A stretch of DNA of 64,000 nt from Xestospongia muta. Taxonomy: Eukaryota; Porifera; Demospongiae; Haplosclerida; Petrosiidae. Position 1 is the stretch's first letter. The number at the start of each line of letters is the position of its first letter. The stretch spans positions 4,638,923 through 4,702,922 of the forward strand of contig OY848922.1 of the NCBI GenBank assembly GCA_963693285.1, in the 5' to 3' direction. A program made the position numbers and the translations under genes. This document shows positions 1 to 11,929 of this stretch, in pieces. The notes under the pieces are model-generated. The model worked only from the letters and a program-made list of their open reading frames with translations, did not search any database and was not told the origin of the DNA.

Positions 1-547
1 CATATATTGTTGCACATGTTATTAGCTTATCCTTTATACTTTGTGTAAAATTCTTTTCATATGAAGTACACCAGTCTCATTAGCCACACCTACTCACTTT
101 AATGAAGTGGAAAGGGTTTGTTAGACTATAAATATACAGTTGTTCAGAACAATACTGAAAATTGGTAGACAACAAGTATACTGTATAACAGATTTTTTTT
201 CGAGGACGGTATACTTCTTGAATGTAGCTAAAATTTGCATTCACGAATCAAAATTTCACGATTTTGAAAGGGTTTGTTAGACTGTAAGTATGTATTTGTT
301 CAGAAAACTACTGAAAGTTGGTAGACAATAAGGAGCATTGTATAAGTCATTGACAAATTAAAAATAAGGGCTCAAAGGCTAACCATACTTTAAAAGTCAG
401 ATACTTAATACTTATTAGCTATAATTAGTCCAGTACCACCTCCTGAATGATTCCCATACTTACAGTTGATAATTTATCCATGATAATAGACAACACTACC
501 TAAAGTTAATGTTACCTTCACAAACTGTATCAGTCTCTTAGGACAGC
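1..547. repeat. Direct repeat copy 1 (547 bp or more)
   Basis: Appears identical to 1595-2141, offset 1594. It starts at the window edge, so its true left end is unknown. Internally it holds two diverged subrepeats about 155 bp apart (both contain TTTGTTAGACT...TTGGTAGACAA). Confidence 0.85.
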
Positions 548-1594
548 ATATCAAATTGTAATCCTAAATCTTCTAATTGACTTAGCTTTGTATATTGTGA
601 AGATTATTGAATGAATAATTATCACAAGTCAGTTCACAATATATAATACATATCATGTAGTATATTAATATCGTGTTAATTTTTCAGACCTTGTTTATGT
701 GTATATTATAAACAATATGATGAGAGTGTCTTGATCCACATGGTGGGCTCTTACTTTATTTATGACATTGCATACTCAAAGCCTCTTCAGTCACTTCTAT
801 TGATGATCCAGTACTACGTGTTTGGACTGCAAGACTCACAAAATGATACACCTGTAGTTATAGAGATATGACGACTGTAAGGAAGATGGATAGTAGTTTG
901 TAATTCTAAAGTAACTCAGAGTTATTATGTATGTACAATTACTTATATATGAATATGTATTATGACATTACTAAATATTTTTGTTTACTTCTCTAAAGTT
1001 CTAAACTTAGTTTATGTGTACATAGCTTTTCTTAAATAAATAAAAATTGATCATTTATACTTACAAGATCTGCAATACACAGTTATAAGGTGTAAATGTC
1101 AGTCTTACAATTACATCCTAAGGATAGAGTTTTTAAATTGTATTGTATGCAAGTATTTCAGTATAACTTTACACCAATATTCAACAGTGTATAAAGGTTA
1201 TTATATCCAGTATCACTGTAATAATTTGTTAGAAGGTATCCTGTAACTCACTGTTAAAGTAATCATCAGCTGATCTAAAGAATTACACAGTCAGTATTGA
1301 TGATGGTGTTGAACAAGTATATCACAGACTTATAACTGACTTTAGTAAGTCTTTATGTCAAAACCAATGTGATATACAAGATCACCACATTACATCATCC
1401 AGTTTGAAAAGAATTCAGTTCACAGGTAGCTTATTCCTCTACCTTGATATGGAAAGAGGTCTCTTCAGTGTAAGGAGTACTGAAATGAATTGTTGTAGCA
1501 AAGATTGACAAGTCATCTGAATCCTAGACATATTATATGGCTATTATTGTTATTAATACAATTATAAATATTAAGTATGTTAAAGGTAAATCTA
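548..1594. other. Interval between the direct repeats, no gene seen
   Basis: AT-rich with no ORF of note and no recognised domain on either strand. Confidence 0.6.
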
Positions 1595-2141
1595 CATATA
1601 TTGTTGCACATGTTATTAGCTTATCCTTTATACTTTGTGTAAAATTCTTTTCATATGAAGTACACCAGTCTCATTAGCCACACCTACTCACTTTAATGAA
1701 GTGGAAAGGGTTTGTTAGACTATAAATATACAGTTGTTCAGAACAATACTGAAAATTGGTAGACAACAAGTATACTGTATAACAGATTTTTTTTCGAGGA
1801 CGGTATACTTCTTGAATGTAGCTAAAATTTGCATTCACGAATCAAAATTTCACGATTTTGAAAGGGTTTGTTAGACTGTAAGTATGTATTTGTTCAGAAA
1901 ACTACTGAAAGTTGGTAGACAATAAGGAGCATTGTATAAGTCATTGACAAATTAAAAATAAGGGCTCAAAGGCTAACCATACTTTAAAAGTCAGATACTT
2001 AATACTTATTAGCTATAATTAGTCCAGTACCACCTCCTGAATGATTCCCATACTTACAGTTGATAATTTATCCATGATAATAGACAACACTACCTAAAGT
2101 TAATGTTACCTTCACAAACTGTATCAGTCTCTTAGGACAGC
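1595..2141. repeat. Direct repeat copy 2 (547 bp)
   Basis: Identical by eye to 1-547; similarity stops abruptly after GGACAGC. The 1047-bp interval between copies has no long ORF. Either a non-autonomous LTR pair or a recent tandem duplication; no primer-binding site or TG...CA ends could be shown. Confidence 0.85.
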
Positions 2142-2754
2142 TTTTAGGGATCAATAATTTGGATAGTAATTGAAAAATACAAGAGTATTAGCATGTCATT
2201 ACCAATCACTTGAATTAATAATAAAATACCTTCATTGAAACGTTCTTAGTCTTTCTTGTCATCAAGAGTGAAGAGAAGTTGATTCAATTTTGGCCTATAC
2301 CTGAGTTCAATCAACAATACACAACTGTTCTTTTTTGTCAGCCAACTTTTCATTAGCAAATGGATGGTGGTCTCTTCATCTAACATGATAATACTTTTGA
2401 TTTTCATCCTAAACAGGAATAAAGAGGCATTTAACACATGTAAATAATGACAGTGTTAAAAGTCTTATTAGTAACTCACTACTTTCCAATTATTAATTTA
2501 AAGAGATCTTGAATAATCCTTGTTCCAATGAAAGCAAGTCTGGAAAGAGAAAGCAGAGGGTATCACAAATGTGTGATGTTAATTTGACATGTAGTACTAA
2601 AAGTCAAGGAACAAGGATTTTCAAATATATATATTTGCTGTACAAACTTCAGTATAGTTAACTGGTTATCCAGGTAATTGATTTTAAGACTTTTGTTTTC
2701 CTAATAATGATAATATAATGATAATTATCATAACAAAAACAACAACAGATCAAT

Positions 2755-2860
2755 TTATTGACCTTCTCAGCAGATATTGTAATGTCTATAATCCTTTCTG
2801 GCTTGACACTCTCTCCTAGTATTTTCTCAGTAACTTCTTTGAGCTGTCCATCACTTATAA
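2755..2860 (-). pseudogene. Short coding-like relic
   Basis: The minus strand reads SDGQLKEVTEKILGESVKPE followed by RIIDITISAEKVNKLI, a well-behaved amphipathic sequence open for about 38 codons. No start, no matching splice partner found and no family recognised. Probably an exon relic. Confidence 0.3.
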
Positions 2861-3149
2861 TGACTTATTGAAAGAAACGTTTAGCCATCGATCGAAAGAT
2901 TTAGAAGTTGTTCAAAACTGTATGGAGGATTCCTTCGGATGATAGAAATGCAAGTAGTCTATCAGCCAATAAATATTCCAGGACAACACTATCTAGCATT
3001 GAACAAAGAATATGCAGTTTTGTGATAACGCAGGTTCAAAATTCCTATTGCGCATGCTCATATTTTAGAGGGCATTATTTAGAATTTAGGACCTACATAT
3101 GTATACTTTGACTGTATGTAATACTTTGTATCTCTCTTATAACAGAGTG

Positions 3150-4400
3150 GGAGCTTACCAGAAACTAATTATTTAGTGGAATATTCATACTTCTCACAGT
3201 TGTCGTACTGTTTCTCTGACACTGCCAACATAATATGACATTGGCTTATTAATGAATACATGAGGTAAGTATTGATTCTAAACACTAAAAAAAGTTCTTA
3301 GAATACTGTATTTGCTGGTTATTAGGTGCATATGGTTATTAAGTACATACTGTTTGTTAAATGCACACATTTATCTTGGTCAGAACTCTTTTTTATTAAG
3401 TGCTTAATGAATTATTAATAACCAATATGCATGACCGACAATGAATCCATCCTTCATCACAGATATAGCAAAATGGTTGTGTTCATTTGCTTCCTCTTTC
3501 ACTAATAGAAGAACTTCTCCAATTGAAGGCATTCATACTTTTTTGTAAATGTGACAACCTCAAATTATGCTGTCAAATGAGAACTCAGTAGAAACACCAG
3601 CCATATCTTCCATGTGCTCAAGTGAGAACCACACTCAGAAAAGTGAGATCGTCCACAAAGGTTATTTGTTAAGCATGTATCCTTATTAAGTGTATATTTT
3701 CTTCCTGTGGAGATACAGGTGCATGTGCTTAATAACCAGCAAACATGATAAAGTCTGTAATTTGTTGTCTCAGTAGATTGTACAGTGTTCACAATATACA
3801 GCTTGCTTACATGTACTTGAGAGTAAAATTGGAAAATCCGTACAGTTCTATAGAGATATTCTACCTACAAAATATATGAGTAATCCTTAAATCCCTCAGC
3901 ATAATATTGAATACAAACAGACTTTGATACCTCTTCATGACTAAACGCATTAACAGTCTGTCATTCTATATCAGTAATAACAACACAACAATTGTGTTAT
4001 AAACCTTGTTTCTATGCCATCCTGTATGTAGTTGTCTCTGACAGTGTCCAGGAGATAAATACTTTCTAACCCATGAACGAATAGAACAATTTCTGGCAAA
4101 TCTAGTAAGACAAAGACTTTATTGATTTCTGTTTTGACTGTTTCACTGTACCATTACTTCATTATGATTGAAAGTACCTGCTACCTTATTTTGTTCCCTA
4201 GGAACATACCTCATACCTGTTGTCACTTCTTCAATGTTAATATTGGGAAATAGTTGTCACATACTATGAGGTCAAATTCATTTTTACATAATTCAGTCAT
4301 GTCATCTCTAACATTATCAAGGTATTTTCGACCTAAGTTTATGTAGCACATTACTTTACACCCACACTATTACTATTCAAATTATTTTGATTTTACTTCT
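3150..4400 (-). pseudogene. Decayed coding segment, copy 1 of a duplicated pair
   Basis: Parts of it (3150-3240, 3780-4400) align with 7890-8660. The minus strand holds coding-like blocks such as YLDNVRDDMTELCKNEFDLI and KVFVLLDLPEIVLFVHGLES, broken by stops and frame changes. The family is not recognised. Confidence 0.5.
3425..3545 (-). pseudogene. HIRAN-like domain scrap
   Basis: The minus strand reads MPSIGEVLLLVKEEANEHNH, FAISVMKDG and FIVGHAYW. The order P-x-x-GE, E-x-N-x-H/D, A-V/I-x-V, G-x-x-VGH resembles HIRAN-type domains found in many invertebrate transposon-linked and orphan proteins. The frame closes soon after, so this is a fragment. Confidence 0.4.
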
Positions 4401-4688
4401 TTTTGTGATAAAGTCTTCATATCCACAACTATTTTATTATAATTATAATTGTCCATGATCATTAGATTATACAATAACTGTGATTATATTAATACATTGT
4501 ATTACATGTTACTAGAGATACAGCTCAATAAGAGGAGATAGAGAGACTACTGAAATGTAACTTACATAGGCTATTTACAAGAACATGTTATGATAGTCAT
4601 CATGATATACTATCTCTTATTTGTCCATCAGGTCAGATTAAATACTCCCATCTGACAACTCCATGTTGTTCTATTGTCATAACTCCCA

Positions 4689-4928
4689 ATGATCATTTAC
4701 AATTTGGATGGATGTGGTTGTCAGTTAAATGATCCTATTATGTCACCATCTTATAATCAAGTTATAAATGGTCAAGATAAACCTATAAAAGTTGTGAAAG
4801 TGGCAAGAGCTAATAAAATGTGTGATATTCTGCACTTACAAACTACTCTTAAAGATGACAGTTATGACAATGCTATCTTTATACGTTGCCATAAAAACTT
4901 CAAAATAACAAGTAAATATAATAAATGA
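4689..4928 (+). CDS. Hypothetical short ORF, 79 codons
   Basis: Starts MIIYNLDGCGCQLNDPIMSP and ends ITSKYNK. The composition is protein-like and an acceptor-like CATCAG lies upstream in another frame. No domain recognised, no partner exon found. It could be a relic or chance; nothing else is seen between 4400 and 6600. Confidence 0.2.
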   Translation: MIIYNLDGCGCQLNDPIMSPSYNQVINGQDKPIKVVKVARANKMCDILHLQTTLKDDSYDNAIFIRCHKNFKITSKYNK

Positions 4929-7150
4929 ACTGGGCACACAAACTCCACCCACTTATATACTGACTATAACTCATCACTATTGCAGGTTACATAATTAGTA
5001 TATTATGAAAGTGACATTGTAAATGATAGTGATGACAATGTATCCTACATTACTGTTGATATATAAGACTAACTGATCTGTCATTCAATAGTATGTAGTG
5101 TACACAGTCAACACTTCATTTATTCATTTAGAGAAGACGAAGTTTCTTTATTAGCTTTAACAACCTTATACTATACTCATCTGTTCATAATATGTAGTGT
5201 TATATTCCTGTTAAAAGTATAAGTTATGTCTCATGTACATGTCTATGTATCTTTGATATGTAAGTTTTGTTCAACATGATCATGATATAAGCAATTCACT
5301 TATCATTGTAGTAATACATAGAGTCAGACCTATACATGTTTTAGAAAGGAGGCTTCATTTTCTACACATAATAATTCTTATCATTAAACATTACATAGTG
5401 TGGTCAGAATACATACATACATTAGTCTGTTTGATAAAACTACTGCAGTGATCACTGTGTCTAATTGTTAAAGTAGCATGTGTTGCCATGACAACGATTA
5501 TATTGAATTAGACATGTCTTAGTTTTATTGATCAGTTCATTGTCATGTCATTACAAAGAGAAATATAGTTAACTTACAACTCTCTATGTAATGAATGGGA
5601 TATAGTGAAGGACATAACACCAGTCTAGTGTGAGTACATGTACATATATTATATCAGTATGGTTCTTATTGTTGACATAATAAATTAACCACAAACACTC
5701 TAATAACTATCCTTATAAGGACAAAGTGAAAAAGTAATGTTATCAACTATAAAAACTACTATGTCAATGTATCTATTTATATTACTATCATTAGTTCATC
5801 AATGTATCCAATATATCTTATTCCTTATGACTTCACTCTCTACTTTGTCATCTATTCCATTAAGTCATACATCTACATGTATCTATGAGACCTTCATTCA
5901 TTAATTGATACATTCATTATCTAGTTATACATTAAATACATTAATATTATAAGATATATGTACACTAATTGATATACACATCAAATTAATTTAATGAGAT
6001 ATGAGGATATCATATATAGTGAGAGTGGTCACATAAGTGTGCTCAAGAGATAGATTCATCCTCAAAACAAAAATTTATCTAACTCTAACATTACAGGCTG
6101 TCCTTCCCATTGAACCATAAAACTTAAAATGATAGTAATTTTGATTATCAAACTCTTCATGGAATTAATCCATTACATTGTATGGTATGGTATTACTATA
6201 ATAACATGATACAGTAATGTAACATAGGAAAAGTTGGCCTGGTGTGTGTCAATGATATTATCTCTACTTGACTTTATATTGTTCTCTGGGACTTATGATA
6301 TATAGACTACATCAGATGTGTGTATTGAATTGATGGATAGATACCTGATAGATAGATGGATGGTTTGATATATACAAGAATGGAGTAACTGATTCCTCTC
6401 TGTATTATTATTGTGTTAGTTATTTCTTAATATGTTGGGAGGATATGAAGAGGAACATGTAACTATTTTCTCTACTTTGGACACACATCTTAGGTAGTAC
6501 TAGGAATAGCTGTATATGAAGGTAGTTAATATACTATAGTATATGTCACTATTTGATATAAATATGTATACAATTGTCACCATAGCTTACAATACCTATT
6601 GCTATAATAAAATTGAATATTTTATGTTTATTGTTATCTTTTACATAGGTCTTACTACATGTGTTATACTCATGCAACACTCACTAGCAGCTACATTCTT
6701 TGGAAGATATAAAGGAAAGTATTTCATAAACATATTGGTTCTGTACTATTGACTAGTATTGGATGTCTGTTTAATAATGAAATTGCAAGGAGAAAATAAA
6801 CATATGCTGTATTCATATAGTATATTCTAGTATCTATATATGATGTGTAAAAGTACTTGTTAAACTGTTTTATTTGTATAATTAGATATGAAGTAATACT
6901 CAAGAATGGGATCACCTAGTTGATTCACATTTGATCTTCACAGTATGTAATCTTTCCTATTAACATGGAACCATTACAATCAATACAGGTCATCTATAGT
7001 ACATGACTATATGTTGTTTTACATTCTCTATTATAGAGTAATGTATTAGAATATACTAAGAGAGATCCAGTCAAAGTCCAACAACTTCAGATTAGGTGAG
7101 ATAAGATCAGATCAACTATGGTAAACTTTCTATGTTCATTTAAGTTAATT

Positions 7151-7273
<123 letters not shown>

Positions 7274-7498
7274 AGCTATCTCTCTCTCTCTCCACCTACC
7301 AGAGAAAGACCAATTAGTTGATGATCATATTGAACTGTTGAGATGGATCACATCACTAAATGGTATACACATTGTAGTAGACAGTTGCAATGCCATCATC
7401 ACAGTCAGTAATTCAATGTACATGTACATACATACAATATTTAGTACATTTGTTGTACTGCTTCACAATAGACACCAGAGATTTCACCATTTTCTCAG

Positions 7499-7609
7499 TG
7501 TTAGAAAGTATAGGAGTCCTGGTTGAATGGATTATTGAAAACGTACCTATTGAACAAATCAACATCAAATGTATTGATAACAAACCTGTTGGATGTAATC
7601 AAAACTATA
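7499..7609 (+). CDS. Candidate internal exon of an unidentified plus-strand gene
   Basis: Flanked by TTTCTCAG and GTGAGT. Encodes LESIGVLVEWIIENVPIEQI and INIKCIDNKPVGCNQNY without a stop. Its outgoing phase does not fit the candidate exon at 7745, so the two may not be joined. Confidence 0.25.
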
Positions 7610-7744
7610 GTGAGTTGTGATGTTCAGTGGAATGACTGGTTATGTGGGTGGAGGAGAAAGATATTGTTCACAGTAAAGTACGCTTTTAAATGATTGTTGG
7701 CACTTTTTCAGAACTTTTTTGATAATTTTGTTCTATCTTTACAG

Positions 7745-7822
7745 CCTCCAATTGATCCCTTGCTTTATGCAAGATCTAGAATAGAGATCAGGTACCAGAC
7801 TCCTAATGTTACTAAGAACTAG
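7745..7822 (+). CDS. Candidate terminal exon of an unidentified plus-strand gene
   Basis: After a polypyrimidine tract and TTTACAG it reads PPIDPLLYARSRIEIRYQTP, then NVTKN and TAG. The tight acceptor and protein-like content suggest a real or former last exon. The upstream gene body was not found. Confidence 0.3.
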   Translation, partial: PPIDPLLYARSRIEIRYQTPNVTKN

Positions 7823-7889
7823 TACTTTACTTTAGTACAATGTTGTATCTTACATCATAATGACTGTATATGATACTTGTCTATTCTGT

Positions 7890-8660
7890 TATATCAGAAG
7901 GGAACTTACCAGTGACTGACTCTGTAGTAGAGTGTTCATACTTCTTACAATTGTAGTACTGTTTCTCTGGCATTACCAACATAAATCTGACAAACACTAT
8001 GAAGCATGCTCTCATAATAAGGTCTGTCATTTGTTGTCTAAGTAGATCATACATTGTTCATGATATATAGGTTGCTCATATATACTTGAGAGTAAAAGTT
8101 GAAAATCCATGTGCTTGTATAAAGGCATTCTACATACAAGGAGATGCAAGTAATCCTTTCACATTTTTGTACCTAGTAATAACATAGCATTATTCTGAAT
8201 AAAATAAACAGTATGTGATACATCATTATGACTAAAAGCATTAACTGGTTTTAATCCTTTGTGTTTATGTTTTCTATATCAATGAAACATATCAATTGTG
8301 TCATATTTGTTGACAAACATTGTTATATTTCATCCTTTATGTAGCTGTCACTGAATGCATCTAGCGAAACCTTTTATCCCACAATTACATAGAAACCTTT
8401 CTGGCAAATCTAGTAATACATAGAATGTATTAATTCTGTTTTGATTATTTCACTGTAGCTTTACTCCATGATTACTAAAAGTACTTGATGGTTTTTTTCT
8501 TCCTTAGGAACATGTCTCCTACATGTTGCCACTTCTTCAATGTTAATATTAACCAGTAGTTGTGCCGTAACTATGAGATTGAGTTCATCTTTAGACAATT
8601 CAGTCATATCATCTTTGACATTGTCAAGCTATTTTCATTTAAATTTTCTAGCACTTTCCT
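7890..8660 (-). pseudogene. Decayed coding segment, copy 2 of a duplicated pair
   Basis: The minus strand reads LDNVKDDMTELSKDELNLIV and VNINIEEVATCRRHVPKEEK in one open stretch, then degenerates; near 7900-7980 it reads EKQYYNCKKYEHSTTESVTG before a GTAAGT. Conserved against copy 1 at protein level more than expected for random DNA, so an old gene stood here. Confidence 0.5.
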
Positions 8661-8689
8661 TTATACTCACTGCTGTTTCTATAATAGTT

Positions 8690-9137
8690 TTCAGGAATAA
8701 TATGTTCTCTTTCATATGTTAATCTGTCTTCATCTCTCTTTATCTCTTTCATTGATCTCAGGTGAATGATATTTGTAGCAATAAGTGGAGGAACAAGAAA
8801 TGGTTTTGTGAGGATGTACATCAAAGCAGTCAACACTTATTTAGATGATACCTGAAGGTTCATCATTTTAAATTTTTTCTTAGTCACTTGATTCTTCCAT
8901 TCATCATTACATTCTTTCTCACCATTTTCATCATTATTTTTTTTTATTTCATTATTATTTGCAAAAATGAAACAATGTTCCTCTGCATATCCTTATTTGA
9001 TTTTCTAGGAATTTGTTATTTTTAAAGAAGTATTTATCAAATAAAGCTAAATGTCCATCACTGTCATCACTTGGTAGTATAGCATTGTTATCAAGATAAG
9101 TTATTCTCTCCTCTGTACAGCTGATAGTAGGAACCAT
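8690..9137 (-). pseudogene. Possible further exons of the 8-kb relic
   Basis: Two short open minus-strand segments: 8955-9137 (CTEERITYLDNNAILPSDDS) and 8690-8836 (YILTKPFLVPPLIATNIIHL). Same strand and order as the relic at 7890-8660, but the joints are not convincing. Confidence 0.25.
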
Positions 9138-9139
9138 TA

Positions 9140-11855
9140 TTAAAATTTTATAATTGCATTGCTATGATGTCATCATGTTATAAAATTGTAAATTTCCACA
9201 TCTCAAATTGTCATTTACAATATATGCCATAGTGAACAACTGTAATAACAAAAAAAAAAACTTATGTTTAATTCATGACTATTATCACAATTATATCGTC
9301 AACCACATCCTTCCAACCATATGTCAGTTTATATAGTAATATAGTGACATTAATCAACAGACTAATAGACAGTACTAGTACTAGTTGGAGTACTAGTAAC
9401 ATTAATAATTTAAGTCATATGCCAAATATACATCATACATGACTTTAAGTTTCAGGATCAAGTGAATATGTCTGTCTATATTAGTAGAATACATGAGTTC
9501 ATTTATTTATTGTCTTAAATTTGAGTTTCAATGTGAAACACTATTGTTAAAATTTTAATAGACAGTACATTATTAGGTAGAGACAAACAAATCCCACACA
9601 TTAACCAATATATAGTAATATTGTTTTAATCAATCTTCCAGTTTTTCACTTATCCATTCATAAATTCATATTACATGATCAGATAAACATTCATCTTTGT
9701 CTACTTACATCCTTTTAAACTCAATATAAAAAGATTACCTTTATTATCAAATACAATAATTATAGGATACTGTACACTGTCACTACTAAAACATTGCAAA
9801 TACTGAAGTAACAGTTCAAGGTTCTATTAAGAGTATTCTCTGTCAAGACTAGCACTAACACTATATTTAATTCCAACAATTTAACATAAACATATGCATA
9901 TATATGGGACTATGGTAAGGCATGCACTACATACGATGTATTTTATCTTACAAACATGTACATGTAATGATACTTAGTATACTAATGACAATATACCAAT
10001 TACAAATGGTGTTATCATTGTGGATACATACATGTATGGTAGTATCATAGCTTCTCTTATATATGGTATTTTGATTATCTTCAGACAGGATCTTCTCAAT
10101 GATTACATAATATACTTTACTAGTTATTATTACTATTATTATTATTATTATTATTATTTTATTTTACAAGGAGGTACAAAACAAATTAAATGAAAACAGT
10201 GCAACAATTAATCAAAGCAATTTCTTGAAGGGCTATCAATAATGATATCTCTATGTAAATATTGGAAAAATGAAAAGGTTATACATGATTACGTGTAGGA
10301 TATACTGTTATAAAGAACTTTTTTTATCAATATCACATGTAACCATAATATAATAAGTTATTAAGCTAATATTAAAAATTGTAAGTACATTATTAAAGGA
10401 AATATTGGTAAAGTTTTGAAGTTAATGATTAGCAAAAATCAACATTGCTGAAAACAAAAAATAAACTATATTAGACTAGGTCATGTGTAATACAATTTGT
10501 AATAAAGTTGGAAAATAAAGGATATGAAGGTCGTGAGTTATTCATTTTTAACAGGTCTTATCTTGTGTTTTGGTTATCAAAGTTCCAAATGAAGTTATAT
10601 TTGACCTTCTGTTAAAATGTGAGTCATATTTGACAATGTTGAAGCTTATAGTACGCTCATACTAGTACAAAACATACTTATGCTACCAAGTATTTACCAT
10701 GTACAGAGTTCACTCATAGAGTATCTGTGTACAAAAATAGAATTTCCTATGTAGTAATGAAGATATTGTTATGTACAGTACAAAAGTGGCAGAGATTAGC
10801 TTATTAATAGGTTCATATTTGGATAGTAATTAGTCTAGGGTTTTAAAGATTTACTTGGTTTTTGTTGATACCAGTAGCATGAAAAAAATAGCAAATTTGT
10901 AATTTGATTTTTGACAATTGCTCAGATTAGTGAAATTTATTGACTACTAATCTATGTTTTGCTAAAGTAATGATCGTGTCATGATTTACTGGATTTTCCA
11001 ACTTCATGGTTGTTTTAGAGAGATATAGGATACATCCTCTGTACATGTGTCTTCAGTAGGTGACTCAATGTTTGGCTGAGATGATGGAAATCAACCAACT
11101 CCCATAGTACTCATAAAGACCAAACCATCAATGCTTTCACTTTTTGTTATTAAGTAACCAGATTAAACAAGAAAAACTCTCAGGAGGATCCAGCAAACTA
11201 TTTGTCAAAGAATCTCACAAAAAATAGTTTTCAATGAAATGTTTCTTTTTAAACAAATTTTAAAACTTCTAACAATTATTTTAGTTGAATAAACACTACT
11301 CTATTTTTCTTGCACTCAATCATTACATTGATGAGCATGTTGTTGTCCTTATAAACAGGTGCCAATTAAAAACGCAGGATAGGAGCATACAACATCCATG
11401 CGGATAACTAAACTTAAGTAATATATGTGACTTTTAAATGTTATCAAAAGATCAAAAAAAATATTCCTATAGTCTGTATAAGGCCTTATTTGTAATGTTT
11501 TGGTTGCTCATTATGCTGTAATGAATTATTCTTAAATGAAGTTATATGCCAAGAAATTGTAAATGTAGTTGCTGAGATTCTGTAATCAAATCCAGATTAA
11601 TTTTCCAATTTGATGACATATATAAAACTTATAATTAGTAATTAATTATCTGTATTACTATTGATATCAAGTTTATTGCCAAAATCATTGTTTGAAAAAG
11701 TAAAAAAATTAAGGGGTTAAGCAAATATTTACAGCAAATATACTAATACTAACTTAATACACCAATTATAAGTTAAAATGCAAAATAGCAGATAAAATAC
11801 CTTTTTTACTCTAAAACACAATTACGTACAACAATGTTAAAAACCGTGTATGTTA
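9140..11855. other. 3' flank of the main gene, no gene seen
   Basis: AT-rich, with a TTA/ATT microsatellite at 10125-10160 and a segment (9255-9450) similar to 54985-55190. No coding signal on either strand that I would support. Confidence 0.55.
10125..10160. repeat. ATT microsatellite
   Basis: Run of ATT triplets with one interruption near its start. Confidence 0.9.
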
Positions 11856-11861
11856 TTTATT
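11856..11861 (-). terminator. Possible polyadenylation signal
   Basis: AATAAA on the minus strand only 10 bases past the stop codon. Such hexamers are common by chance in this AT-rich DNA, and further copies lie downstream. Confidence 0.3.
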
Positions 11862-11870
11862 TTCTCAACT

Positions 11871-11929
11871 TCATTTGGTAGTGTCATTTGTAGCTTCAGT
11901 TATAGTTGATGGAGTATCAGCGGTTTCAT
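11871..11929 (-). CDS. Exon 28: C-terminal tail and stop
   Basis: 59 bp, acceptor TTACAG, encodes the Ser/Thr-rich tail [19 protein letters not shown] and stop TGA. Fits the phase 1 donor of the death-domain exon. Confidence 0.75.
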
